Counted from the stretch's first letter, positions 46,327 through 56,382 are shown. The stretch: 64,000 nt of DNA from Caulobacter sp. (GCF_017744445.1 NZ_JAGIBH010000170.1:1-64000), one strand, 5' to 3'. The notes: generated by a model not told the origin, from the sequence alone. Numbers and translations are program-made.

Positions 46327-47952
46327 ATGCCGACCTTGAGCCGCCTCATCCGACGCCTGAGCCAGGGCGCCAGCGCCTTTGGCGGCCGTCTGCAGCGCGA
46401 CCAGCGCGGCGCGATCGCCGTGCAGTTCGCCCTGCTGGCCATCCCGCTGTCGGTGCTGGTCTTCGCCCTGGTGGATCTGGGCCGCATGGGCCTGCAGCGC
46501 CGCCAGATGCAGGACGCCCTGGACGCCGCCACCCTGATGGCCGCCCGCTCGACGGCGGTGACCGACGCCGAGCTGGAAGCGATCGGCGACCCGGCCTTCG
46601 TGGCCGAGATCGCGGGCCTGAACCTGGGCCTGACCGCCTCGAACTCGACCTTCAAGAACGGCGCGACCAACCACGTGATCGGCACGGCCACCGGGGTGCT
46701 GAAGCCGATCATCGCCAACCTGTGGACCGGAGCCAACTTCAACGTCGTGGCGACGTCGGACGTGGTCCGCTCGTCCAAGGACCTGGAAGTGGCCGTCGTG
46801 CTCGACATCACCGGCTCGATGTCCGGCTCGCGGATCACCGATCTGAAGACGGCCTCGTCCGACCTGGTGGACATCATCGTCCGCGACGTCCAGACGCCGT
46901 TCTATTCGAAGGTGGCGATCGTGCCGTACTCGGTCGGCGTGAACCTTGGCTCCTACGCCGACGCGGGCCGCGGCGCGGTGCCGGCGCGCAACATCACCGC
47001 GATCACCAAGGCCAGCCAGGCGGTGGTGACCTCGAACGGCCATGGCTTCATCAAGGACGACCAGATCTCGTTCGCGGGCGTCGGCGGCATGACCATGCTG
47101 AACGGCAAGACCTACACCGTGAAGTCGGTGACGACGAACACCTTCACGATCGACGCCAATACCTCCAACACCAACGCCTACACCTCGGGCGGCGTGGCGA
47201 CCTGCGAGAAGAGCACCAATCCGGGCTGCAAGGTCATCGCCTATACCAGCGCCGGCAACACGTCCGAGGAACGCGACATCAGCACCTGCGTCAGCGAGCG
47301 CACCGGCACGAACGCCTATACCGACGTCGCGCCCAGCACCTCGCCGGTCGGGACCAACTATCCGACCACCAAGGACGACAGCATCAGCTCGGCCAACCCT
47401 TGCCCGAGCGCGACGATCACGCCGCTGTCCAGCGACAAGACCGCGCTGAAGGCCCAGATCAACGCCCTGGCGATCGGCGGCTCGACCGCGGGCCAGATCG
47501 GCTTCGCCTGGGGCTGGTACATGGTCTCGCCGAACTTCGGCTACATGTGGCCCAATGCCTCCCAGCGCCCGGCCGCCTATCTGACCAAGGACCTGATGAA
47601 GGTCGTGGTGCTGATGACCGATGGCGCATTCAACACGCCCTACTGCAACGGCGTCATCGCCAAGGACGCGGGCTCGGGCAGCGGCAACGCCAGCGACCAC
47701 ATCAACTGCAAGGCCACCAACGGCGACCCCTTCACCCAGACCAGGGCGATGTGCGACGAGATGAAGAAGACCAAGTACGGTCTGACCATCTACACGGTCG
47801 GCTTCGACGTGGACGACAGCACCGCCAAGAGCATGCTGCAGTACTGCGCCAGCAAGTCCGAGAACGCCTTCTTCCCGTCGACGGGCTCGGAGCTGAAGAC
47901 GACCTTCAAGTCGATCGCCCAGGAGATCTCGGCGCTGCGGATCGCCAAATAG
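46327..47952 (+). CDS. TadG-like pilus-assembly protein with vWA domain and inserted beta domain
   Basis: This is a 541-residue protein. Residues 22-75 (QRDQRGAIAVQFALLAIPLS) are a TadE/TadG N-terminal membrane helix. A von Willebrand A domain begins at about 152 with the metal site DITGSMS (160-166). Residues about 224-291 (KASQAVVTSNGHGF, GGMTMLNGKTYTV and NTFTIDANTS) interrupt it and look like the FCCH-type beta module known from phage-associated proteins. The vWA fold resumes and contains LMTDGAFN and TVGFDVDD. It is secreted or membrane-anchored, with a Tad-like surface role inferred. No other tad genes are adjacent. Confidence 0.85.
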   Translation: MPTLSRLIRRLSQGASAFGGRLQRDQRGAIAVQFALLAIPLSVLVFALVDLGRMGLQRRQMQDALDAATLMAARSTAVTDAELEAIGDPAFVAEIAGLNLGLTASNSTFKNGATNHVIGTATGVLKPIIANLWTGANFNVVATSDVVRSSKDLEVAVVLDITGSMSGSRITDLKTASSDLVDIIVRDVQTPFYSKVAIVPYSVGVNLGSYADAGRGAVPARNITAITKASQAVVTSNGHGFIKDDQISFAGVGGMTMLNGKTYTVKSVTTNTFTIDANTSNTNAYTSGGVATCEKSTNPGCKVIAYTSAGNTSEERDISTCVSERTGTNAYTDVAPSTSPVGTNYPTTKDDSISSANPCPSATITPLSSDKTALKAQINALAIGGSTAGQIGFAWGWYMVSPNFGYMWPNASQRPAAYLTKDLMKVVVLMTDGAFNTPYCNGVIAKDAGSGSGNASDHINCKATNGDPFTQTRAMCDEMKKTKYGLTIYTVGFDVDDSTAKSMLQYCASKSENAFFPSTGSELKTTFKSIAQEISALRIAK

Positions 47953-47953
47953 G

Positions 47954-48457
47954 TTAGGCTTCCGGAGCGGCGCCGTAGCGGTTGACCATGGCCTGGCTGG
48001 GCTGCGAAAGCAGCACGACCAGCGCCAGCAGGACAGCCAGGTAAAGCAGGTTGTTGAAGAAGATCGCGAAGAGCAGAATCTCCGAACCTGGGAACGGCGT
48101 CTCGAAGTTGCGGACCAGGATGTAGAAGCCGCCGAAGCCGAACGCCAGGAATGGCAGCGGCGCCAGGCCCCACCAGGCTCTCCGCCCGGTGTCGTGCAGG
48201 CGGCGCGCCACCGCGGCGGCCAGCAGGGCGACCACGGCGACGATCTCGACGCCCATGAGCAGGATCAGGCCGCTGAGGTCAGGAAAGTCCTGCTCGACCG
48301 TCGTCGGGATCAGAAGGCTGACGGCAATCATATTGCCGGCGCCCATGACGATCATCAGCAGCAGGATGACGACGCCGACATACGGCCAGAACACCCGGCG
48401 CGGATCGCGCCCGGAAAAATCCACGAGCCTGCCCAGGTTGTGTCCCAGGAATTCCAA
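47954..48457 (-). CDS. DUF805 membrane protein
   Basis: This is a 167-residue protein from a TTG at 48457, chosen because GGAGG lies five bases upstream. The opening VDFSGRDPRRVFWPYVGVV and the motif VARRLHDTGRRAWWGL are the DUF805 signature. Four membrane helices are visible. Function unknown; family members are widespread inner-membrane proteins. It converges with the TadG-like gene, separated by one base. Confidence 0.85.
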   Translation of the reverse strand: MEFLGHNLGRLVDFSGRDPRRVFWPYVGVVILLLMIVMGAGNMIAVSLLIPTTVEQDFPDLSGLILLMGVEIVAVVALLAAAVARRLHDTGRRAWWGLAPLPFLAFGFGGFYILVRNFETPFPGSEILLFAIFFNNLLYLAVLLALVVLLSQPSQAMVNRYGAAPEA

Positions 48458-48546
48458 CCGCCCCTCCCCAGAAGCAGAACGCACTCGCCGGGACCATGAC
48501 GTCGAGGCGAGCGCGCGCAACCCTCTTTCAGAGGTTGTGGGGGCTT

Positions 48547-49482
48547 TTAGGCCAGTTTGATCTCTCGCAGGCGCTGCTGGAGGAATTCGTCGGCAGTAAT
48601 CGACTCCGGATAGCGGTCTGGATTCTCCGGCGTGATGCAGTTGGGCAGGGTCTTGATCTCGTAGTCCGACGCGAAGTGCAGGAAGAACGGCGTCGAGTAG
48701 CGCGGCAGGTGGCGGCGCTCGGGCGGCGGGTTCTGCACGCGGTGGATGGTCGAGGGCAGGACGTGGTTGGTCAGGCGCTCCAGCATGTCGCCGATATTGA
48801 TGACGATGCAGCCCGGCGGCGGGTTGATCGGCAGCCAGTCGCCGTTGCGGTCCAGCAGCTCCAGGCCGCCTTCTTCGGCGCCCATCAGCAGGGTGATGGT
48901 GTTGATGTCGCCGTGGGCGCCGGCGCGCACGCCGGTGGCGTCCAGCGGGATCGGCGGATAGTGCAGCAGGCGCAGCACGCTGTTGCCGTCCTGGACGGTC
49001 GGCTTGAAGAAGTCGCGGTCCAGCTTCAGGTAGGTGGCGATGGCCTCCAGGACCTTGCCGCCCATGTTATCGAGCGCGTTGTAGAACCAGCTGACGTCGT
49101 GCTTGAAGGCCGGGATCTCGGCCGGCCAGACATTGTCGGCCATGGTGGCGCGGAAGCGGTGGCCGGGCGGCAGCTCGCGGCCCATGTGCCAGAATTCCTT
49201 CAGGTCGTGGTGCGTGGCGCCCTTGGCGGTCTCGACGCCGAACGGGATGTAGCCGCGCGCGCCGCCCTTGACCCCGGCATACTGCTTCTTGGTCTCGACC
49301 GGCAGAGCGAAGAAGGCCTTGGTGTCGGCGATGGCCGCGTCGATGCGGTCCTGCGGTATGTCGTACTCCGACAGCACGGCGAAGCCATAGCGCTCGAACG
49401 ACGCGCCCAACTCCTGGGCGAAGCGCGGGAAGTCCTTGCTGTAAAGGGAGAACGAGATCGGATCGATGGCGGACGTGGACAC
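48547..49482 (-). CDS. 2-oxoglutarate/Fe(II)-dependent oxygenase, isopenicillin-N-synthase-like
   Basis: This is a 311-residue protein from a GTG at 49482 (AAGG nine bases upstream). The iron ligands are His and Asp in HGDINTITLLM and the distal His in STIHRVQNPP. The 2-oxoglutarate-binding Arg-x-Ser is in RYSTPFFLHF. The N-terminal DIOX_N region (YGFAVLSEYDIPQDRI) is present. It hydroxylates or desaturates an unknown small molecule. Divergent from the OmpA lipoprotein gene. Confidence 0.9.
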   Translation of the reverse strand: MSTSAIDPISFSLYSKDFPRFAQELGASFERYGFAVLSEYDIPQDRIDAAIADTKAFFALPVETKKQYAGVKGGARGYIPFGVETAKGATHHDLKEFWHMGRELPPGHRFRATMADNVWPAEIPAFKHDVSWFYNALDNMGGKVLEAIATYLKLDRDFFKPTVQDGNSVLRLLHYPPIPLDATGVRAGAHGDINTITLLMGAEEGGLELLDRNGDWLPINPPPGCIVINIGDMLERLTNHVLPSTIHRVQNPPPERRHLPRYSTPFFLHFASDYEIKTLPNCITPENPDRYPESITADEFLQQRLREIKLA

Positions 49483-49645
49483 TTCTTCGAACCTTGGAGT
49501 GAGTAAGTTCCTTATTACTACACCGAGCTGGGGACGAAACGAAGGCCGTTCATCCTGGCTTCAGGCGCGGTATTGGAACTTGACCATAAGATGGGCGTTT
49601 GCCCGTTTGACCTTGATCTACAACAAAGACGAGAGAGTTGCGACA

Positions 49646-50314
49646 ATGCGCAAGATCGCTCTGGCCGCCCTGCTCATGGGCGCTACCGCGCTGACCGCCT
49701 GCACCACCACCGACCCCTATACGGGCATGCCGGTTCGCAACAACACCGGCACGGGCGTGCTGGCGGGCGCGGCGGGCGGCGCTCTGCTGGGCTACTTGAC
49801 CAACACCAACAAGGGCGAGCAGGGCCGCAAGAACGCGCTGATCGGGGCAGGGATAGGCGCGCTGGCCGGCGGCGCGGTCGGCAACTACATGGACCGCCAG
49901 CAGGCCGACCTGCGTCGCAGCCTGGAAACCTCGGGCGTCATGATCCGCCGCAACGGCGACCAGATCGTGCTGGTCATGCCCAGCGACGTCACCTTCGCCG
50001 TCGACAAGTCGGACGTGCAGCCGCAGTTCACCCGCGTGCTGGACGACGTGGCCCGCACCCTGAACGCCTATCCGCAGACCACGATCGACGTGGTGGGCCA
50101 TGCCGACTCGAGCGGCGGCGCCGACTACAACCAGGGCCTCTCCGAGCGCCGCGCCAGCGCGGTGGCCGACTACCTGACCCATGCGGGCCGGGTGCTGCCG
50201 GACCGCGTCTTCGTCGCCGGCATGGGCTCGCGCCAGCCGATCGCCGACAACGCCACGGCCGCCGGCCGCGCCCAGAACCGCCGCGTCGAGATCATTCTGC
50301 GGCCGCTGACCTAA
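49646..50314 (+). CDS. OmpA-family outer-membrane lipoprotein
   Basis: This is a 222-residue protein from the ATG at 49646. The signal peptide ends in the lipobox LTAC (Cys about residue 19). A Gly-zipper region follows (GVLAGAAGGALLGYL, then GAGIGALAGGAVGNYMD), typical of YiaD/Omp17-type proteins. The C-terminal OmpA domain contains IDVVGHADSSGGADYNQGLSE and RAQNRRVEI, which bind peptidoglycan. It tethers the outer membrane to the cell wall. Confidence 0.92.
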   Translation: MRKIALAALLMGATALTACTTTDPYTGMPVRNNTGTGVLAGAAGGALLGYLTNTNKGEQGRKNALIGAGIGALAGGAVGNYMDRQQADLRRSLETSGVMIRRNGDQIVLVMPSDVTFAVDKSDVQPQFTRVLDDVARTLNAYPQTTIDVVGHADSSGGADYNQGLSERRASAVADYLTHAGRVLPDRVFVAGMGSRQPIADNATAAGRAQNRRVEIILRPLT

Positions 50315-50421
50315 ATCATCTTAAGGGCGCGGAATTGTCGCGCCTTTGATCCAAACGGTTGCTTTTCCCTCGCGCCGTCGCCAAGTCGTCGGACTTCGAA
50401 TGGCGTGGCGCGAGGATTGAA

Positions 50422-51468
50422 GTGACGAAGGCGAGCGAAATCAGTCTGACCAAGCAGGCCTATGGCCTGACCGAGGACCTGATGACGCCGAACGCGGCCG
50501 TCTACTGGATCGACCTCGTGATCTCGGTCGCCCTAATGTGGAGCGGCCTGTTCGTCGCCGCGACGACGGACAACCTGGCCATCGGCCTGGTCGCCGGCGC
50601 CGTCAGCGTGCTGGCCCTGTATCGCGCCCTGAGCTTCATCCACGAGCTGACCCACCTGCGGGCCGATGAGGCGCCGGGCTTCCTGGCGGGCTGGAACGCG
50701 CTGGTCGGCGTGCCGCTGATGACCCCGTCGCTGATGTACGAGGGCGTGCACAACATCCACCACATCAAGGACCGCTTCGGCACCGCGCTGGATCCGGAAT
50801 ATCTGCCGCTGTCGCGCTTCACGCCGCTGAAGCTGGCGGTGTTCCTGTTCGTGGCCCTGCTGGCGCCGCTGGGCGTGATCCTGCGCTCGGCGATCCTGAT
50901 CCCGCTGTCGTTCGTGGTTCCGCCGCTGCGGACCTATGTGCGCACCAAGCTGTCGGCCCTGATGATCAATCCCGACTTCGTGCGCGAGGACCTGCACCGC
51001 TGGCGCGCCGGCTGGATCGCCCAGGACGTGGCCTGCTGGCTGTGGTCGTGGGCGGTGATCGCCGCCACCGTCGCGGGCTGGATCCCGCTGCGCTTGACCC
51101 TGACGGGTCTGGCGATCTTCGCCGTCGCCACCTTCGTCAACCAGGCCCGCACCCTGGTCGCCCACCATTGGGACAATGACGGAAGCAAGATGACCCTGGA
51201 CGAGCAGTTCCTGGACTCGGTCAACGTGCCGCCGCCGAACCTGGCCTCGGAGCTGTGGGCCCCGGTCGGCCTGCGCTACCACGCCCTGCATCACCTGCTG
51301 CCGCGACTGCCCTACCACAACCTGGGCAAGGCCCATGCGCGCCTGACCGCGGCCTTCGCGGCGGACTCGATCTATCACCGCGCGTCCGAGAAGGGCCTGT
51401 TCGAGGCCCTGACGGATCTCTTCCGCCGCGTGGCCCGCAAGACCCCGGTCGACCAGCCCGCGCATTAA
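50422..51468 (+). CDS. membrane fatty acid desaturase
   Basis: This is a 348-residue protein from a GTG at 50422, chosen because AGGA lies six bases upstream. The three His boxes of the di-iron membrane desaturase superfamily are HELTH, HNIHH and HALHH, with HHW as an extra His pair. Several membrane helices lie between them. It introduces a double bond or hydroxyl in an acyl chain or related lipid. A sterol-desaturase-type gene follows 57 bp downstream in the same direction, so the two may modify one lipid in sequence. Confidence 0.86.
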   Translation: MTKASEISLTKQAYGLTEDLMTPNAAVYWIDLVISVALMWSGLFVAATTDNLAIGLVAGAVSVLALYRALSFIHELTHLRADEAPGFLAGWNALVGVPLMTPSLMYEGVHNIHHIKDRFGTALDPEYLPLSRFTPLKLAVFLFVALLAPLGVILRSAILIPLSFVVPPLRTYVRTKLSALMINPDFVREDLHRWRAGWIAQDVACWLWSWAVIAATVAGWIPLRLTLTGLAIFAVATFVNQARTLVAHHWDNDGSKMTLDEQFLDSVNVPPPNLASELWAPVGLRYHALHHLLPRLPYHNLGKAHARLTAAFAADSIYHRASEKGLFEALTDLFRRVARKTPVDQPAH

Positions 51469-51525
51469 GCGTCAATTGAGAGCTGGCGTGTAAGGAAGAT
51501 CTCCTCAAGCGGAGGCCTTTCGGAC

Positions 51526-52524
51526 GTGAGCACGGCCGGATCATTGCTGGATCTCGTCGGTGTCGGCGAACGGCTGGCCAAGCCGCTGCTGGAGGCCCTG
51601 CTGCCGCTGGGCTCGGCCTTCTCCCTGGTCTCGCTGGTCAGCGCCCTGGTCATCGGCGCCGTGCACATCGTGCTGGATCGCCGGGCGCGCGGTCGCAAGA
51701 CCTCGCCGCGCCTGCTGTGGAAAGCGCTGTTCCCGCGCAAGATCTGGCTGTCGGCGTCCAGCCGCGCCGATCTCGTCTTCTTCGTCTTCAATCTGTGGGG
51801 CGCGGGCATCCTGATCAGCTGGGCGCTGCTCTCGGGCCAGGCGATCTCGAAGGGTCTGGCCAGTTGGCTGGGCGACGCCGTGGGCGCGGGTCCGCTGGGC
51901 TGGGTGCCCTGGCCGCTCGTGGCGGTGGTCGGGACCGTGCTGGGCTTCCTGGCGTATGAGCTGGGCTACTGGCTTGACCACTGGCTCAGCCACAAGGTCC
52001 CGTTCCTGTGGGCCTTCCACAAGCCGCACCATACGGCCGAGGTGCTGACGCCGCTGACCGTCTATCGCGTCCACCCGATCGAGAGCCTGAAGTTCTACAA
52101 CATCGCCGCCCTGGTCAGCGGTTCTACCGGCGGGGTGCTGGCCTGGGCGTTCGGGCCGGCCTGGCACGCGCCGCTGGCGTTCGGCCAGAATGCCATCTTC
52201 CTGGTGTTCATCATGACGGTGGTGCACCTGCAGCACTCGCACGCCTGGATGACCTTCGCGCCCTTCGGCAAGTGGCTGCTGAGCCCGGCCCACCACCAGA
52301 TCCACCACTCGGCCGACCCGGTGCATTTCGGCAAGAACCTGGGCAGCTGCCTGGCTGTCTGGGACCGGATGTTCGGCACCCTGCACGTACCCGGCGCGCG
52401 GCCCAAGGACCTGACCTTCGGGGCCATCGCCGCCGATCCACACAGCCTGACCGGCGGCTTCGCCACGCCGTTCGTCGAAGCGTTCCGCCCCCCGCCCGCT
52501 CCCGAGCTGCAAGCGGCCGAATAA
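51526..52524 (+). CDS. fatty acid hydroxylase/sterol desaturase family protein
   Basis: This is a 332-residue protein from a GTG at 51526 with GGAGG ten bases upstream. The di-iron His motifs are DHWLSH, HKPHH and HHQIHHSADPVHFGKN, as in the FA_hydroxylase superfamily (C-5 sterol desaturase, carotenoid hydroxylase, alkylglycerol monooxygenase). Four or five membrane helices surround them. Substrate unknown, perhaps a hopanoid or membrane lipid. Lies directly after the fatty acid desaturase. Confidence 0.87.
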   Translation: MSTAGSLLDLVGVGERLAKPLLEALLPLGSAFSLVSLVSALVIGAVHIVLDRRARGRKTSPRLLWKALFPRKIWLSASSRADLVFFVFNLWGAGILISWALLSGQAISKGLASWLGDAVGAGPLGWVPWPLVAVVGTVLGFLAYELGYWLDHWLSHKVPFLWAFHKPHHTAEVLTPLTVYRVHPIESLKFYNIAALVSGSTGGVLAWAFGPAWHAPLAFGQNAIFLVFIMTVVHLQHSHAWMTFAPFGKWLLSPAHHQIHHSADPVHFGKNLGSCLAVWDRMFGTLHVPGARPKDLTFGAIAADPHSLTGGFATPFVEAFRPPPAPELQAAE

Positions 52525-52528
52525 AGAA

Positions 52529-52559
52529 GCGACGCGGGACCGGCGGGGCCACGCGTCGC
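52529..52559 (+). terminator. terminator-like hairpin after the sterol-desaturase-type gene
   Basis: GCGACGCG (52529-52536) pairs with CGCGTCGC (52552-52559), followed by GTTAGGTTT. The stem begins five bases after the stop codon. The T-run is weak. Confidence 0.5.
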
Positions 52560-52571
52560 GTTAGGTTTGGG

Positions 52572-52751
52572 CTATTTCACGCGGTGGTCCGGCCGCGCCA
52601 TATCCCCCACGACGGGGCCGACCGGACCGATCCGCTCGGCGCGAGAACGCTGCCAAGGGAATGGATGCGTCGGCCTCGCGCCACGCCGACCCCGTAGAGC
52701 CGGGCCGGGGGCGGAGCAACGGCGGCGCCGGCGTTTGAGACGCGCGGTCAT
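52572..52751 (-). CDS. candidate 59-residue Arg-rich small protein
   Basis: An ORF from the ATG at 52751 to the TAG at 52572 encodes MTARLKRRRRRCSAPGP and ends ERIGPVGPVVGDMARPDHRV-K. GGAG lies ten bases upstream. It is very basic (nine Arg/Lys in the first 20). It is the only coding signal I see in the 328-bp gap 52525-52852. Composition alone could produce this in GC-rich DNA, so it is weakly supported. Confidence 0.25.
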   Translation of the reverse strand: MTARLKRRRRRCSAPGPALRGRRGARPTHPFPWQRSRAERIGPVGPVVGDMARPDHRVK

Positions 52752-52852
52752 GAATTTGAGACTCCGCGCACACGGGTATTCCAGGACATTGACGGCAAGG
52801 GCCTTTCGGCGTCTGGCTTCGGCCTCGCCTATCGTTGGTCCGAGTTCGTCGC

Positions 52853-53896
52853 ATGCCGTCTTCGCTGCCCCAGTTCCAGGCCGGCACCCGGATCACCCCG
52901 GGGCGCGAGGGCGCACACGCCTATGCCGAAGCCATCGCGCCTGTGTTCGATGTCCGCCTGAGCGACGCGGCCGAGCGTGGCCCGGACCTGGGGATCAACA
53001 GCTTCAACATCGGCCCGCTGGTGCTGGGCCAGGCCCATATGAGCGGCGGCGTGTTCGGCTATGGCCGCGACGGGCGCAAGATCGCCGCCACGGGGCTGGA
53101 GCTGGTCCTGGTGCAGATCATCGTCGAGGGCGAGGACGTCCGCTCCACTGGTCGCTCCACCGGCGGCGACGAAACCGTCGCGCGGACGGGTGATGTCTGC
53201 CTGCTGGACCTGACCCGCACCTTCGCGTCGCAGACGGCCCACTGCACCAACATCAACCTGGCCCTGCCGCGCGACGCCTTCGACGCTCGCGACATCGACC
53301 TGGATCCGCTGCACGGCCTCGTCTTGCGCCGCGAGAGCGCCGGGGCGCAGCTCTTGCGCTCGCACGCCGAGAGCCTGATGCGCGTGGCCCCCGACCTCGC
53401 GCCTGAAGAGGCCTACGGCGTCGGGCGGGCGACCACCGACCTCCTGGCCGGCCTGACCCTGGGCCATCGCGGCGAAGACACCCGGCGGGCTGCGGCCGAG
53501 ACCCAGCGGGCCCGTCTGCGGCGCTTCATCGACGCCAACCTGCATGACCCCGACTTGGGCGCTGAGCTGCTGTGCCGCCGCTTCGGCGTCTCGCGCGCCT
53601 CGCTCTATCGCCTGTTCGCGCCGCTGGGCGGCGTCAGCGAACACATCCGCAATCGCCGCCTGCGCCGGGTGTTCGAGGCCCTGTCGGACCCAACCCAGTC
53701 GCAGGGCATGGCCCAGGTGGCCGAGCGCTATGGCTTCACCGTGTGGTCCAGCTTCAGCCGCGCCTTCAAGAGCCGCTTTGGCATGACGCCCGGCGAGGCG
53801 CGCGGGCAGGGCGCCGTTGCCGCCGCGAAGGCCGCCGTCCAACAGGCCGCGAACGGCGACCTGTCGGATTGGCTGCGAGCGCTGGACGCGGCTTAG
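52853..53896 (+). CDS. AraC-family transcriptional regulator
   Basis: This is a 347-residue protein from the ATG at 52853; an in-frame TTG at 52835 is possible. The C-terminus has two helix-turn-helix motifs ([21 protein letters not shown], then [28 protein letters not shown]). The N-terminal half resembles AraC-type cupin ligand domains (AraC_binding_2). It has about 35 residues after the DNA-binding domain. Its 3' end overlaps the KefB-like gene by 4 bp tail to tail. Target unknown. Confidence 0.87.
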   Translation: MPSSLPQFQAGTRITPGREGAHAYAEAIAPVFDVRLSDAAERGPDLGINSFNIGPLVLGQAHMSGGVFGYGRDGRKIAATGLELVLVQIIVEGEDVRSTGRSTGGDETVARTGDVCLLDLTRTFASQTAHCTNINLALPRDAFDARDIDLDPLHGLVLRRESAGAQLLRSHAESLMRVAPDLAPEEAYGVGRATTDLLAGLTLGHRGEDTRRAAAETQRARLRRFIDANLHDPDLGAELLCRRFGVSRASLYRLFAPLGGVSEHIRNRRLRRVFEALSDPTQSQGMAQVAERYGFTVWSSFSRAFKSRFGMTPGEARGQGAVAAAKAAVQQAANGDLSDWLRALDAA

Positions 53897-55794
53897 GTCG
53901 TCCCTTCCTGCTGCGCCCGTTCGCGCAGTTCCTCGTCCAGGCTGGCGGTGTCCCACGCCCCGCCGGCGTCGCCGGGGCGCATGCGATGCAGGTCGGCGTC
54001 CAGCAGGCGGTCCATGGTCTGGGCCGCGTCGCGCGAGGCCAGGATATAGGCCTCCTCCTGACCCCACATCGGCCGCAGCTCGTCGAACATCCGCCGATCG
54101 TGGCGGCGGAAGAAGGCCGCGGCGCGGTGGGCGCGGTGGGCGCGGAAGCCCAGCTTCTGCAAGGCCGTCGAGCCCAGGGCGAGAGCCGACTCGAAGGTCT
54201 CGCGCTCGACCGCGTCGGCGCCGTTGGACAACAGGTCGTAGGCGTGGCGTCGGTCCCAGGCGCGGGCCAGGATGATCAGGTCCGGAAAGGCCTTGCGGGC
54301 GGTCTCGACCAGCTCGACGGTCTTTTCCCGATCATCCAGGGCAACGATCAGCATGCGGGCCCGCTCGGCCCCGGCGGCGCGCAGCAGGTCCAGGCGCGTG
54401 GCGTCGCCATAGTGCACCCGGCGGCCAAAGCGGCGCAGCAGCTCGATCTGCTCGATGTCGCTGTCCAGGATGGTCGACTTGAAGCCGTTGGCGGTCAGCA
54501 GGCGGCCGGTGATCTGCCCGAAGCGGCCAAAGCCGGCGATGATGATGTCGGGCTCGCCCTCGTCGAAGTCGCCGGTGTCGGGGACGACGTCGGGAATGGC
54601 CGCGTCCATCAGGTCGGCGACGCGCTCGTACAGGATCATGGCCACTGGTGTGAGGGCCATGGAGACGGCGACGGCGGCGGTCAGCAGGGCGGCCAGCTGG
54701 ACGCCGATGACGCCCGCGCCGACCGTGAAGCTGAGCAGCACGAAGGCGAACTCGCCGCCCTGCGCCAGGGCCGTGGCCACGGCCAGGGCGCCGCGCTTGG
54801 GCGCGCCGAACAGGCGGGCGATGCCGTACATGACCAAGAGCTTCAGGGTCATCAGCCCCAGGACGATGCCCAGCAGCTGCAAGGGCTGGCTGGCCACCAG
54901 CGGCAGGTTCACGCCCGCGCCGACGGTGATGAAGAAGAGGCCCAGCAGCAGGCCCCGGAACGGCTCGATGTCGCTTTCCAGCTCGCGGCGGAACTCGCTT
55001 TCGGCCAGCACCACCCCGGCCAGGAAGGCGCCGAGCGCGGGCGACAGGCCCACGATCTGCATCAGGCTGGCCACGGCGACCACGATCAGCAGGGCCGCGG
55101 CGACGAAGATCTCGCGCAGGCGGGCCTTGGCGATAAAGCGGAACACGGGCCGCACCAGGTAGCGACCGCCGCCGATGACGCCCGCCACGGCGGCGAACAC
55201 CGACAGGGTCTGGGCCCAGATCGGCAGGTGCGAGACCAGACTGCCGCCATGGCCGCCGCCGGCCTCGGCGTGGTGCGCCGCGCCGGTGGCCAAGAGGGGC
55301 AGCAGGGCGAACATCGGGATCACCGCCAGGTCCTGCAGCAGCAGCACCCCGAAGGCGGCGCGACCGACCGGGCCTTGCCTCAAGCCTTTCTCATCGAGGG
55401 TCTGGAGCACGATGGCGGTGGAGGACATGGCCAGCACCAGGCCCACGGCAAGGGCCGTCTGCCAGGGCAGGCCCAGCGCAAGGGACGCGCCGGCGATGGC
55501 CAGGGCCGTGCCCAGCACCTGGGCGCCGCCGAGGCCGAAGATCGCCTTGCGCATGTCCCACAGCATCGAGGGCTGCACCTCGAGGCCGATCAGGAACAGC
55601 AGGATGACGACGCCGAACTCGGCGAACTTCATGACGTCGGCCTGGTCGCCGACCAGGGCCAGGGCGAACGGGCCGATGACCACGCCGGCGATCAGGTAGC
55701 CCAGCACCGAGCCGAGCCCCAGCCGCTTGGCGATCGGCACCGAGACGACGGCCGCGCCCAGATAGACCAGGGTCTGGGTGAGGAAGTTCTCCAT
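53893..55794 (-). CDS. monovalent cation:proton antiporter-2 family protein, KefB/KefC-like
   Basis: This is a 633-residue protein with about 12 membrane helices (Na+/H+ exchanger fold; [19 protein letters not shown], and [19 protein letters not shown]). An RCK/TrkA-N nucleotide-binding domain ([18 protein letters not shown]) follows. In E. coli, KefB and KefC are glutathione-gated K+ efflux systems that protect against electrophiles. The quinone-reductase-like ancillary gene sits directly upstream, 6 bp away, with GGAGGCG overlapping its stop. This supports a complete Kef-type unit. Confidence 0.9.
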   Translation of the reverse strand: MENFLTQTLVYLGAAVVSVPIAKRLGLGSVLGYLIAGVVIGPFALALVGDQADVMKFAEFGVVILLFLIGLEVQPSMLWDMRKAIFGLGGAQVLGTALAIAGASLALGLPWQTALAVGLVLAMSSTAIVLQTLDEKGLRQGPVGRAAFGVLLLQDLAVIPMFALLPLLATGAAHHAEAGGGHGGSLVSHLPIWAQTLSVFAAVAGVIGGGRYLVRPVFRFIAKARLREIFVAAALLIVVAVASLMQIVGLSPALGAFLAGVVLAESEFRRELESDIEPFRGLLLGLFFITVGAGVNLPLVASQPLQLLGIVLGLMTLKLLVMYGIARLFGAPKRGALAVATALAQGGEFAFVLLSFTVGAGVIGVQLAALLTAAVAVSMALTPVAMILYERVADLMDAAIPDVVPDTGDFDEGEPDIIIAGFGRFGQITGRLLTANGFKSTILDSDIEQIELLRRFGRRVHYGDATRLDLLRAAGAERARMLIVALDDREKTVELVETARKAFPDLIILARAWDRRHAYDLLSNGADAVERETFESALALGSTALQKLGFRAHRAHRAAAFFRRHDRRMFDELRPMWGQEEAYILASRDAAQTMDRLLDADLHRMRPGDAGGAWDTASLDEELRERAQQEGTT

Positions 55795-55800
55795 GCCGTC

Positions 55801-56382
55801 TTACGCCTCCACGCTCTTGGGCAACAACGAGGCCACGCGCGCCTTGTAGCGCTCAGCCTCGGCCTTCAGGGCCGCGTCGTCTTTTACCGATGCGCCGTGA
55901 ACCACGAACGGCGTCTCCCATTCCATGCCGCACAGGTGCGCGGTCTGCTCCAGCGGCCGCAGGAACTCGTCCATCGAGAACCGGTTGTAGCCGTGCATAT
56001 GGTAGGCCTTGGCGCTGGCGCCCGTGGTGCAGGCCACGAACAGGCGCTTGCCCTTCAGGGCCTCGCCGTCCTCGCCATAGGCGAAGCCGTGCAGCCAAAC
56101 GAGATCCAGCCACTCCTTCATCAGGGCCGGGGTCGAGTACCAATAGAGCGGGAACTGCAGGGCGATGACGTCGTGCTTCACCAGCGCGGCCTGCTCGGCC
56201 TCGATATCGACCACGAAGTCCGGATAGCTCTCGTACAGGTCCTTGAAGGTGACGCCGGAAAGGCCTTTGGCCGCCTTGGCCAGGGCCCGATTGGCGCGCG
56301 AGCGTTCAAGCGCCGGGTGGGCCAGCACAAGAAGCACCCCCGGGGTGGCAGGCGTCACGGAGCCGGTGTTAGCGTCGGACAT
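55801..56382 (-). CDS. KefF-type NAD(P)H oxidoreductase, Kef ancillary protein
   Basis: This is a 193-residue flavodoxin-fold quinone oxidoreductase. [20 protein letters not shown], then [37 protein letters not shown] and [19 protein letters not shown], are diagnostic of the KefF/MdaB-like group. KefF both reduces quinones and activates the Kef transporter by binding it. It is upstream of the KefB-like gene in one operon and divergent from the CoA-transferase operon. Confidence 0.9.
   Translation of the reverse strand: MSDANTGSVTPATPGVLLVLAHPALERSRANRALAKAAKGLSGVTFKDLYESYPDFVVDIEAEQAALVKHDVIALQFPLYWYSTPALMKEWLDLVWLHGFAYGEDGEALKGKRLFVACTTGASAKAYHMHGYNRFSMDEFLRPLEQTAHLCGMEWETPFVVHGASVKDDAALKAEAERYKARVASLLPKSVEA

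Noticed and set aside
46327-48457. A complete tad pilus locus around the TadG-like gene
   Set aside because: Neighbours are trmD/rplS, DUF805 and a 2OG oxygenase; no CpaA-F or TadE genes are present in the window.
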